Positions 24,694 through 31,899 of a stretch of DNA of 64,000 bases are shown here, piece by piece. Made by a program: the position numbers and the translations under genes. This DNA comes from Ruminococcus sp. FC2018. Lineage in GTDB: Bacteria > Bacillota > Clostridia > Oscillospirales > Ruminococcaceae. The notes below the pieces were generated by a model that ran no database searches, was not told the origin of the DNA, and worked only from the letters and a program-made list of their open reading frames with translations. The stretch covers positions 213,442 through 277,441 of the forward strand of contig NZ_JHXH01000001.1 of the NCBI RefSeq assembly GCF_000621805.1, written 5' to 3'. The stretch's first letter is position 1; each line of letters opens with the position of its first letter.

Positions 24694-26118
24694 TTGTATG
24701 ATGTAGTAATAATCGGCGCTGGTGCAGTTGGTTGTGCAGCAGCTATGGCACTTGGACGGTATGATCTCAATGTCTGTGTGCTTGAGAAAAACAGCGATGT
24801 CTGTGAGGGTACCACGAAGGCAAATAGTGCTATTGTTCATGCAGGATTTGATGCAAAGCCGGGTTCACTGAAGGCAAAGTTCAATGTTCTGGGCAGCAAT
24901 ATGATGAAAGAATTGTCCGAAAAGCTTGATTTTGCTTATAAGCAAAACGGAGCAATGGTGCTTTGCTTTGATGAAAATGACAAGCCCGGTCTTGAAGAAT
25001 TAAAAGAAAAGGCTGATAAAAACGGTGTAAAAGGCGTTTCAATCATATCCGGTGATGAGGCGAGAAAACTCGAGCCTGCCCTTTCGGACAGTGTTTGCGC
25101 TGCGCTTTTGGCAGAAACATCGGCTATCGTTTGTCCTTTTGAAATGACTCTTGCATTCGCTGAAAATGCCTTTGCAAATGGCGTTGAGTTCAAGCTGTCC
25201 ACACAGGTGCTTTCTATAGACAAGCTTGATGAGGGCTTTGAGATAAGAACAAATAATACAAATGTGAAAACCAGGTGTATCATAAATGCGGCAGGTCTTT
25301 ACGCTGACAAGATTCATTCTATGGTCAGCAGTAAACCGATGAAGATCACTCCTCGCCGTGGCGAGTATATGCTTATGGATAAGTCTGCCGGAACTCTGGT
25401 CAGCCGGACTATTTTCCAGCTGCCTACGAAAATGGGCAAAGGTATCCTTGTGACTCCAACAGTCCACGGTAACCTTCTTGCGGGTCCCACAGCCGAGAAC
25501 ATAGACGATAAGGAAAATGTTGCTACTACAAAATCAGGACTTGACGATGTTAAGTCCAAAGGTTTGCTTTCTGTAAAGAATATACCTTTCAATAAAGTTA
25601 TCACCAGCTTTACCGGGCTTCGTGCAGTTGGAGATACAGGTGATTTTATTATCGGACACAGCGATGTCAGAGGGTTTATTGACGCTGCAGGTATAGAATC
25701 ACCGGGACTAACCAGTGCCCCTGCCATCGGGCAGTATCTTGCTGAACTTGTTGGGGAGATCCTACCGCTTCAAAAGAAAACAAGTTATATTGATACAAGA
25801 AAAGGGATAGCACACTTTAACTCCCTATCCGCCGAGGAGCAAAACGAGCTTATAAAACAGCAGCCTGCGTATGGAAAAATAGTCTGCCGCTGTGAAACTG
25901 TTACTGAAGGGGAGATACTTGATGCGATCAACAGACCTCTGGGAGCAACAACACTTGACGGTGTAAAGAGGCGTACAAGAGCAGGTATGGGCAGATGTCA
26001 GGCAGGGTTCTGTTCGCCTACAACAATGGCTTTGCTGGCGCAGAAACTGGGAATAGCTATTGAAGAAGTAAGAAAAACAGGAAGATACGCTGAGAATGGA
26101 GGGCAGGACAATGAATGA
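24694..26118 (+). CDS. FAD-dependent oxidoreductase with BFD-like [2Fe-2S] domain (GlpA-like)
   Basis: 474 residues. The FAD dinucleotide fold is at the N-terminus (VVIIGAGAVGCA, glycines 8, 10, 13). The middle is the DAO-type fold of glycerol-3-phosphate dehydrogenases and L-2-hydroxyglutarate oxidases. Four cysteines of a BFD-like [2Fe-2S] domain are at 398, 400, 435 and 440 (CRC, then CQAGFC). The start is TTG behind AAGGTGA. It heads a three-gene set (this gene, an NAD(P)/FAD oxidoreductase, DUF1667) that recurs in Firmicutes and resembles an anaerobic glycerol-3-phosphate dehydrogenase. The substrate is not proven; no glycerol kinase is nearby. Confidence 0.88.
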   Translation: MYDVVIIGAGAVGCAAAMALGRYDLNVCVLEKNSDVCEGTTKANSAIVHAGFDAKPGSLKAKFNVLGSNMMKELSEKLDFAYKQNGAMVLCFDENDKPGLEELKEKADKNGVKGVSIISGDEARKLEPALSDSVCAALLAETSAIVCPFEMTLAFAENAFANGVEFKLSTQVLSIDKLDEGFEIRTNNTNVKTRCIINAAGLYADKIHSMVSSKPMKITPRRGEYMLMDKSAGTLVSRTIFQLPTKMGKGILVTPTVHGNLLAGPTAENIDDKENVATTKSGLDDVKSKGLLSVKNIPFNKVITSFTGLRAVGDTGDFIIGHSDVRGFIDAAGIESPGLTSAPAIGQYLAELVGEILPLQKKTSYIDTRKGIAHFNSLSAEEQNELIKQQPAYGKIVCRCETVTEGEILDAINRPLGATTLDGVKRRTRAGMGRCQAGFCSPTTMALLAQKLGIAIEEVRKTGRYAENGGQDNE

Positions 26119-27382
26119 CCATAGTCTTATCATTATTGGCGGCGGTCCTGCCGGAATGGCAGCTGCACTTGCAGCTAAAAAAGCAGGGATAGAAGATCTG
26201 CTTATACTTGAGCGTGACAGCCACCTGGGAGGCATTTTAAACCAGTGCATACACAACGGATTCGGGCTTCATACCTTCAAGGAAGAGCTTACAGGTCCTG
26301 AATATGCTGAAAGATACGCAAATATGGTAAAACAGGAGCAGATCCCTTATGAACTGGATACAATGGTACTTTCGGTTGAAAAACTAAAGGATAGCAATAA
26401 AAAGGCAGTTACTGTCATAAGCTCAAAAAGAGGAGTGCAGACGCTTTACGCCGAGGCAGTAATTCTTGCAATGGGCTGCCGTGAAAGACCTCGTGGTGCA
26501 CTTAATATCCCGGGATACAGACCCCAGGGAGTATATACGGCAGGTACTGCCCAGAAGCTTATCAATCTTGAGGGTGCAAAAATAGGTAAAGAAGTTGTAA
26601 TATTAGGTTCGGGCGATATCGGACTTATTATGGCAAGGCGTATGACCCTTGAAGGCGCACACGTTGCTGCAGTCGCTGAGCTTATGCCATACTCAAGCGG
26701 ACTGAAGCGAAATATTGTTCAGTGTCTTGATGACTATAATATACCGCTTTTGCTTAGCCATACTGTTGTAGATATCAAGGGTAAAGAAAAACTCGAAGGC
26801 GTATATATTGCCAAGGTAGACGAAAAAAAACAGCCTATTGAGGAAACCAAGGAGTATTATCCATGCGATACACTTTTGCTTTCCTGCGGTCTAATACCCG
26901 AAAACGAGCTTTCATTGGACGGCGGTGTAGAGATCGACCCGAGAACTAACGGTGCATATGTTGACGAAAGTCTCGAAACAAGCGTTGAGGGTGTTTTCTC
27001 TTGCGGAAATGTCCTTCATGTCCATGACCTTGTGGATTTTGTATCTGAAGAGTCTGCAAGAGCAGGAGAAAGCGCCGCAAGGTATATACTCAGCGGTAAA
27101 AGATCTCAGGGGAAAACCATAGAGGTAAAAACGGGATACGGTGTAAGATATACTGTTCCATGCAGGATAAACGTTGAAAACGCAGGAGAACTGACGCATA
27201 TAAGATTCAGAGTGAGCGGAGTATACAAAAATGTAAGTATAGTTATAAAGTCGGGGGATAAGGAGCTTTTGCGCAAAAAGTCCATGATCCTTGTGCCGAG
27301 CGAAATGGTAGATCTACTGCTTAAAAAGTCAATGCTTAAAGAATCAGGCGAAGAGATGACCGTATTTATAGAGGAGGCATAA
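26111..27382 (+). CDS. NAD(P)/FAD-dependent oxidoreductase
   Basis: 423 residues with two dinucleotide folds: IIIGGGPAGMAAALAAKK at residues 7-24 for FAD, and VVILGSGDIGLIMARRM for NAD(P)H. GCRERPRGALNIPG matches the family of the second subunit of amine and glycerol-phosphate dehydrogenase-like systems. The ATG at 26111 overlaps the end of the previous gene, and GGAGG precedes it. It probably passes electrons between the GlpA-like partner and NAD(P)H. DUF1667 follows 2 bp after its stop. Confidence 0.88.
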   Translation: MNDHSLIIIGGGPAGMAAALAAKKAGIEDLLILERDSHLGGILNQCIHNGFGLHTFKEELTGPEYAERYANMVKQEQIPYELDTMVLSVEKLKDSNKKAVTVISSKRGVQTLYAEAVILAMGCRERPRGALNIPGYRPQGVYTAGTAQKLINLEGAKIGKEVVILGSGDIGLIMARRMTLEGAHVAAVAELMPYSSGLKRNIVQCLDDYNIPLLLSHTVVDIKGKEKLEGVYIAKVDEKKQPIEETKEYYPCDTLLLSCGLIPENELSLDGGVEIDPRTNGAYVDESLETSVEGVFSCGNVLHVHDLVDFVSEESARAGESAARYILSGKRSQGKTIEVKTGYGVRYTVPCRINVENAGELTHIRFRVSGVYKNVSIVIKSGDKELLRKKSMILVPSEMVDLLLKKSMLKESGEEMTVFIEEA

Positions 27383-27384
27383 CA

Positions 27385-27738
27385 ATGATAAAAGAGCTTA
27401 CGTGTATATGTTGTCCTATGGGCTGTTCTCTTAAAACAGAGGTCAATGAAACCGGTGAAGTAGTTTCTGTTACGGGGAATACCTGTGTGCGTGGTGAGAA
27501 TTACGCAAAAACAGAGCTTACGGCTTCTGTTCGGATCGTGACGACCACTGTACTTGCTGAAAGCGGAAAGCCTGTCCCCGTGAAGACAGAGGAAGCGGTT
27601 GCTAAGGATAAAATATCTGATGTTGTAAAGAGCATAAAATCCGTTAAGATAAAACTGCCTGTCAAAATGGGAGACGTTATTATTAAGAACGTGTCTGACA
27701 CAGGAGTTAATGTTATAAGTACAAGATCCGTTGATTAG
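27385..27738 (+). CDS. DUF1667 domain protein
   Basis: A 117-residue protein. Four cysteines are near the N-terminus (7, 9, 10 and 14, in TCICCPMGCSL), with another in GNTCVRGENYAKTE. This is the DUF1667 family, almost always found behind a GlpA-like and an NAD(P)/FAD oxidoreductase gene, as here. The cysteines suggest an iron-sulfur or metal site, so it may be the small electron-transfer subunit. That role is inferred from context. Confidence 0.9.
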   Translation: MIKELTCICCPMGCSLKTEVNETGEVVSVTGNTCVRGENYAKTELTASVRIVTTTVLAESGKPVPVKTEEAVAKDKISDVVKSIKSVKIKLPVKMGDVIIKNVSDTGVNVISTRSVD

Positions 27739-27753
27739 AGAGGGGGAACGTGT

Positions 27754-28392
27754 ATGAACATTTCGCGTCTGGTTGTTAATGAGCAAAGCAGCATAAGGAT
27801 AAATGCATCGAGAATATTGTATTTTGACCCTTTTGATCTTCCTGATGAGAAACATGATGCCGACATTGTTTTTATAACCCACGAGCATTATGACCACTTT
27901 TCACCAAAGGATATTGAGAAAGCAGCTAATGAAAAAACAATATATATAGTTCCTCAAAGTATGAAAAGCACCATGCTTAAAAATGATATTGACTCCGATC
28001 ATATATATCCTATGGTCCCGGGACAGACAGCGCTGGTATCCGGAATCCCTATACAGGCTGTTGCTGCTTATAATCACAGCAAGCCGTTTCATCCAAAATC
28101 AAATGGTTGGCTGGGATATGTGGTGACTATCGACGAAAGCAGAGTTTATATTTGCGGTGATACTGATGATACTCCGGAAGCAAGGGCAGTAAAATGCGAT
28201 ATTGTATGCGTACCCATAGGCGGAACGTATACAATGGATGCAAAGCAGGCTGCTGATTTTGTAAACTTTATCAAACCAAGGATCGCAGTCCCGATGCATT
28301 ATGGTACAGTAGTAGGCAAGCCCACGGATGCGGATGCCTTTGAGAAGAGCGTATATAGTCACATCCCTGTTTGCAGAAAACTGTTTTTCTAA
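27754..28392 (+). CDS. Metallo-beta-lactamase-fold hydrolase (UlaG-like)
   Basis: A 212-residue MBL-fold protein. The metal motif is THEHYDHF (His43, His45, Asp47, His48). Further ligands are likely in AYNHSK, ICGDTDDT and PMHYGT. It belongs to the short UlaG/UPF0173-like branch of intracellular hydrolases. The start follows GAGAGGGGGAACGTGT, and it lies 15 bp after DUF1667, so it probably ends the flavoprotein operon. Its substrate is unknown. Confidence 0.88.
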   Translation: MNISRLVVNEQSSIRINASRILYFDPFDLPDEKHDADIVFITHEHYDHFSPKDIEKAANEKTIYIVPQSMKSTMLKNDIDSDHIYPMVPGQTALVSGIPIQAVAAYNHSKPFHPKSNGWLGYVVTIDESRVYICGDTDDTPEARAVKCDIVCVPIGGTYTMDAKQAADFVNFIKPRIAVPMHYGTVVGKPTDADAFEKSVYSHIPVCRKLFF

Positions 28393-28403
28393 GACAAGAC
28401 ATA

Positions 28404-28434
28404 AAGAGCTGATGATAAGTCAGCTCTTTTTTAT
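28404..28434 (+). terminator. Rho-independent terminator
   Basis: AAGAGCTGA/TCAGCTCTT with loop TGATAAG, followed by T4. It ends the flavoprotein/MBL operon. Confidence 0.9.
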
Positions 28435-28840
28435 ATATGTCTTTTTCGGTGATCGGTAAAATTTCAAAGCAATATAAGAATATTAAACTGGGAGAGGAAG
28501 ATAAAAATTTTTTTGAAAAAATAGCCGTGACAAGTAAAACGCTTTACAACATAAATTAAAATTTTAATCAACATATTATGATAATAGCACAACACAATTT
28601 TGATTATTTGGCAAGAAAACGACCGTGTATTTGAATTAGTTTACCGAAAAAACAAGCCTATTTACGTTGTTTATCTATAAAGCTATTTACTTTACATACC
28701 TGTTTTATGCAGTGTACTGTCAAGCTATTTCCCTTTATGAAATTTTCTGAAAAATCATTTTAAAGCATTTCTAAAATTACAATTTCTGTAAATTGTGCAA
28801 CGTATACAAAAAGCGCGCTTCTAATTTGGCAAAAAACACA
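28435..28840. other. AT-rich intergenic stretch before nrdD
   Basis: About 400 bp with stops in all frames and no convincing gene. One small palindrome, ACAATTT/AAATTGT around CTGT (28779-28796), is visible. I see no repeat array or RNA family. The nrdD promoter and its putative NrdR boxes begin at the right edge. Confidence 0.6.
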
Positions 28841-28906
28841 TTGACAGACCGAAGCAAATACTATATACTTTGAATTGTTCCAAACAAACCACAACATATT
28901 GTGGTT
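28841..28906 (+). promoter_or_regulatory. nrdD promoter with two NrdR-box-like palindromes
   Basis: TTGACA (28841-28846) and TATACT (28864-28869) have a 17-bp spacer. A palindrome-like CAAATACTATATACTTTG (28855-28872) covers the -10 box. A perfect one, AACCACAA/TTGTGGTT around CATA (28887-28906), lies just past the start point. Their centres are 33 bp apart, near three helical turns. That is the usual layout of paired NrdR boxes, so repression by NrdR-dATP is inferred. nrdR itself is not in the window. Confidence 0.72.
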
Positions 28907-28992
28907 GGCATACAAAACCGGCAGAATACATTACTTATATATTTATATATCTTGATATCGCATTGAAATAAGTATTTTCGGAGGATATTAAC

Positions 28993-31233
28993 ATGATCAT
29001 TAAAATAAAGAAACGTGACGGGCGTACAGTTACTTTTAATATAGAGAAGATCGCCAATGCTATTTATAAGGCTGCACAGTCTGTTGGAGGTTCCGATCAG
29101 GAGGAGGCTTTGATGCTTTCCGGAAAGGTTGTTGATATGCTCCTGGAGCAGAATCTTACTGCTCCTACTGTTGAACAGATCCAAGATTGTGTTGAAAAGG
29201 TCCTTATAAATGAAGGTCATGCAGCTACTGCTAAGGCTTATATATTGTACAGATCTGAAAGAACCAGAGCAAGAGAGATGAATACAAGGCTGATGAAGGT
29301 TTATGAGGATTTGACCTTCAAGTCTGCAAAGGATTCTGATCTGAAGCGTGAAAATGCCAATATCGACGGAGATACCGCAATGGGCACAATGCTTAAATAT
29401 GGCTCTGTCGGCGCTAAAGAGTTCTATGAAATGTATGTTCTTGACCCTGTTCATGCAAAAGCTCATGCTGAAGGCGACATTCATATTCACGATATGGATT
29501 TTTATACCCTTACGACGACTTGTACCCAGATCGATCTTACAAAGCTTTTCAACAAAGGCTTTTCTACCGGTCACGGTCATCTGAGGACTCCTAACGATAT
29601 TGCCAGCTATGCTGCACTTGCTTGTATCGCTATCCAGTCCAATCAGAACGACCAGCACGGCGGTCAGTCACTTCCTAAGTTTGATTATGATATGGCTGCA
29701 GGTGTGGCAAAAACTTTTAAGCACAGATATCGTGATAATGTACACAGAGCACTGAACCTTCTGGGCGGTTTCGATAATTCTCAGGCTATTGCCAAGAAGC
29801 TTGTGGACCAGCTGGAGGAAAAGGGCTATGTGCCTACACTTGCCAACGATAACGGCTACCAGGAGGCAGAAGCTAAGCTTCTTGTGCAGATCGTTGATGC
29901 TCAGACTGTTAAGAAAATCCAGAATTTTGCTTATAAAGCTTCTGTCAAAGAGACTGACAGAGCTACTTATCAGGCAATGGAGGCTCTTATACATAACCTC
30001 AATACCATGAATTCAAGAGCAGGTGCTCAGACTCCGTTCAGCTCTATCAATTATGGAACCGACACTTCAATAGAGGGCAGAATGGTTATCAAGAACGTTC
30101 TTCTCGCCGAGGAAGCAGGTCTTGGAAACGGTGAGACACCGATCTTCCCGATCCATATTTTCAAGGTAAAAGAGGGAGTAAACTTTAATCCTACTGATCC
30201 TAACTACGATCTGTTCAAGCTTGCTTGCAGGGTTTCTGCTAAACGCTTGTTCCCTAACTTCTCGTTTATCGATGCTCCTTATAACCTTCAGTATTATAGA
30301 GAGGGCAATCCTGATACCGAGATAGCATATATGGGCTGCCGTACAAGAGTAATTTCAAATGCCCATGACCCGTCAAGAGAGATAGTTACAGGCAGGGGCA
30401 ACCTTTCCTTTACATCTATCAATCTTCCTCGTCTTGGAATTAAAGCAAATAAAAATATCGGTGCTTTCTTTGACAGTCTTGATGATATGATGCAGCTTTG
30501 CATAGATCAGCTCAAGCACAGACTCAAGATACAATCTATGAAGAAGGTCAAGAATTATCCATTCCTTATGGGACAGGGTGTCTGGATCGACTCAGAGAAG
30601 CTGTCATATGATGATACTGTTGAAGAAGTTCTTAAACACGGTACACTTTCTGTCGGCTTTATCGGACTTGCTGAGTGCCTGGTTGCACTTACAGGAAAGC
30701 ATCACGGTGAGGACGAGAATTCCAGGAAGCTCGGTCTTGAGATCATAACACGTATGCGTGCTAGAATGGATGAGGAAACAAAGCGCACAGGTCTGAATTT
30801 CTCACTTCTTGCAACACCTGCCGAGGGTCTGTCCGGCAGATTTGTAAAAATGGATAAAGAACGTTTTGGTATTATCAAGGGTGTTACCGACAGAGAATAT
30901 TATACCAACTCATTCCATATCCCTGTTTATTTCCATATAAATGCTTTTGAAAAGCTTAAACTCGAAGCTCCTTATCATGCGTTGACAAACGCAGGACATA
31001 TAAGCTATATTGAGCTTGACGGCGACCCGCTCAATAATCTTACTGCATTTGAAAAGGTAGTAAGATATATGAAAGAGGTCGGCATTGGATACGGCTCCAT
31101 AAATCATCCTGTTGACCGTGACCCTGTTTGCGGATATACGGGAATTATAGGGGATAGGTGTCCAAAGTGCGGCAGAACTGAGGCTGAACACCACAGGGTA
31201 AGCCACGAAAGAATCCAACGTCTCAAAGCATAG
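28993..31233 (+). CDS. nrdD: Anaerobic ribonucleoside-triphosphate reductase (class III), atypical C-terminus
   Basis: 746 residues. An N-terminal ATP-cone (about residues 1-95) begins MIIKIKKRDGRTVTFNIEKI. The catalytic barrel has IHIHDMDFYTLTTTCTQIDL, and the likely thiyl cysteine is in YMGCRTRVISN, followed by GRGNLSFTSINLPRLGI. Near the end is the zinc-type region VCGYTGIIGDRCPKCGR. The chain stops at HERIQRLKA; the RxTGYL or RVCGYLG glycyl-radical loop seen at the end of class III reductases is not present. nrdG follows, so the pair should be a working system, but the missing radical loop casts doubt on this copy. Start ATG follows CGGAGG. Confidence 0.9.
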   Translation: MIIKIKKRDGRTVTFNIEKIANAIYKAAQSVGGSDQEEALMLSGKVVDMLLEQNLTAPTVEQIQDCVEKVLINEGHAATAKAYILYRSERTRAREMNTRLMKVYEDLTFKSAKDSDLKRENANIDGDTAMGTMLKYGSVGAKEFYEMYVLDPVHAKAHAEGDIHIHDMDFYTLTTTCTQIDLTKLFNKGFSTGHGHLRTPNDIASYAALACIAIQSNQNDQHGGQSLPKFDYDMAAGVAKTFKHRYRDNVHRALNLLGGFDNSQAIAKKLVDQLEEKGYVPTLANDNGYQEAEAKLLVQIVDAQTVKKIQNFAYKASVKETDRATYQAMEALIHNLNTMNSRAGAQTPFSSINYGTDTSIEGRMVIKNVLLAEEAGLGNGETPIFPIHIFKVKEGVNFNPTDPNYDLFKLACRVSAKRLFPNFSFIDAPYNLQYYREGNPDTEIAYMGCRTRVISNAHDPSREIVTGRGNLSFTSINLPRLGIKANKNIGAFFDSLDDMMQLCIDQLKHRLKIQSMKKVKNYPFLMGQGVWIDSEKLSYDDTVEEVLKHGTLSVGFIGLAECLVALTGKHHGEDENSRKLGLEIITRMRARMDEETKRTGLNFSLLATPAEGLSGRFVKMDKERFGIIKGVTDREYYTNSFHIPVYFHINAFEKLKLEAPYHALTNAGHISYIELDGDPLNNLTAFEKVVRYMKEVGIGYGSINHPVDRDPVCGYTGIIGDRCPKCGRTEAEHHRVSHERIQRLKA

Positions 31234-31250
31234 TCAAATGCTCTCTTTTG

Positions 31251-31293
31251 GGGCTTCGTTTCAAATGCAGATGAAACGAAGCCCGATTTTTTT
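31251..31293 (+). terminator. Strong hairpin with T tract between nrdD and nrdG
   Basis: GGGCTTCGTTTCA (31251-31263) pairs TGAAACGAAGCCC (31272-31284), a 13-bp perfect stem with loop AATGCAGA-like bases, followed by GATTTTTTT. The ribosome site of nrdG comes only 4 bp later and no separate nrdG promoter was seen. It may cut nrdG expression to a fraction of nrdD, or stabilise the nrdD mRNA 3' end. Confidence 0.88.
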
Positions 31294-31309
31294 CTTGGAG
31301 GTAAATAAT

Positions 31310-31831
31310 ATGAAGCTAAGGATCGCCGGGACTGTCAATGAATCTATCGTGGACGGTCCGGGTTTCAGATATACAATTTTTACGCAGGGATGCCCTCATC
31401 ATTGTGAGGGGTGTCACAATCCACAGACGCATGATTTTAACGGTGGTATAGTTGTGGATACCGATGATCTGTTTAACGAGATCATCAAGGATAAACTTTT
31501 GGATGGAGTTACATTTAGCGGTGGAGACCCTTTCTGCCAATGTAAGCCTCTCACCGAACTTGCCAGAAAGATACGGTCGTATAATGGTTTTATTACGCCG
31601 CTTAATATCATTTCATATACAGGCTACACTTATGAGTACCTTATTGCAAATGCAAACGAAGACAACGGGTATATGGAGCTTTTAAAAGAGCTTGATTTTC
31701 TTGTTGACGGTCCTTTTATTCTTGCAAAGAGAAGCCTTGAACTGAAGTTTATGGGAAGCTCGAACCAGCGTTTTATTGATGTTAAGGAATCATTAAAACA
31801 GGGCGGGGCAGTGGTTATCGAGCCTTATTGA
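31310..31831 (+). CDS. nrdG: Anaerobic ribonucleotide reductase activating protein
   Basis: A 173-residue radical SAM activase. The [4Fe-4S] motif is CPHHCEGC (Cys28, Cys32, Cys35), and GGDPFCQ is the SAM-binding GGE-like motif. MKLRIAGTVNESIVDGPGFR at the start matches the NrdG family. The ATG at 31310 is set by TTGGAGG 8 bp before it. It would install a glycyl radical on NrdD using SAM. The adjacent NrdD lacks the usual acceptor glycine loop, so its true partner may be elsewhere. Confidence 0.95.
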   Translation: MKLRIAGTVNESIVDGPGFRYTIFTQGCPHHCEGCHNPQTHDFNGGIVVDTDDLFNEIIKDKLLDGVTFSGGDPFCQCKPLTELARKIRSYNGFITPLNIISYTGYTYEYLIANANEDNGYMELLKELDFLVDGPFILAKRSLELKFMGSSNQRFIDVKESLKQGGAVVIEPY

Positions 31832-31853
31832 CCTTGTATTTGTCTTTATAATG

Positions 31854-31896
31854 AAAAAAGAGTCTGGACACTTTTTGTGTTCAAACTCTTTTTTTA
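31854..31896. terminator. Bidirectional terminator
   Basis: AAAAAGAGT pairs ACTCTTTTT, with an inner ACAC/GTGT stem, and A and T runs on both sides. It separates nrdG from the convergent transglutaminase gene. Confidence 0.85.
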
Positions 31897-31899
31897 TTA

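Noticed and set aside
28861..29658. Minus-strand 265-codon frame over the start of nrdD
   Set aside because: It is a mirror of the codon usage of nrdD, crosses the nrdD promoter and shows no family resemblance.
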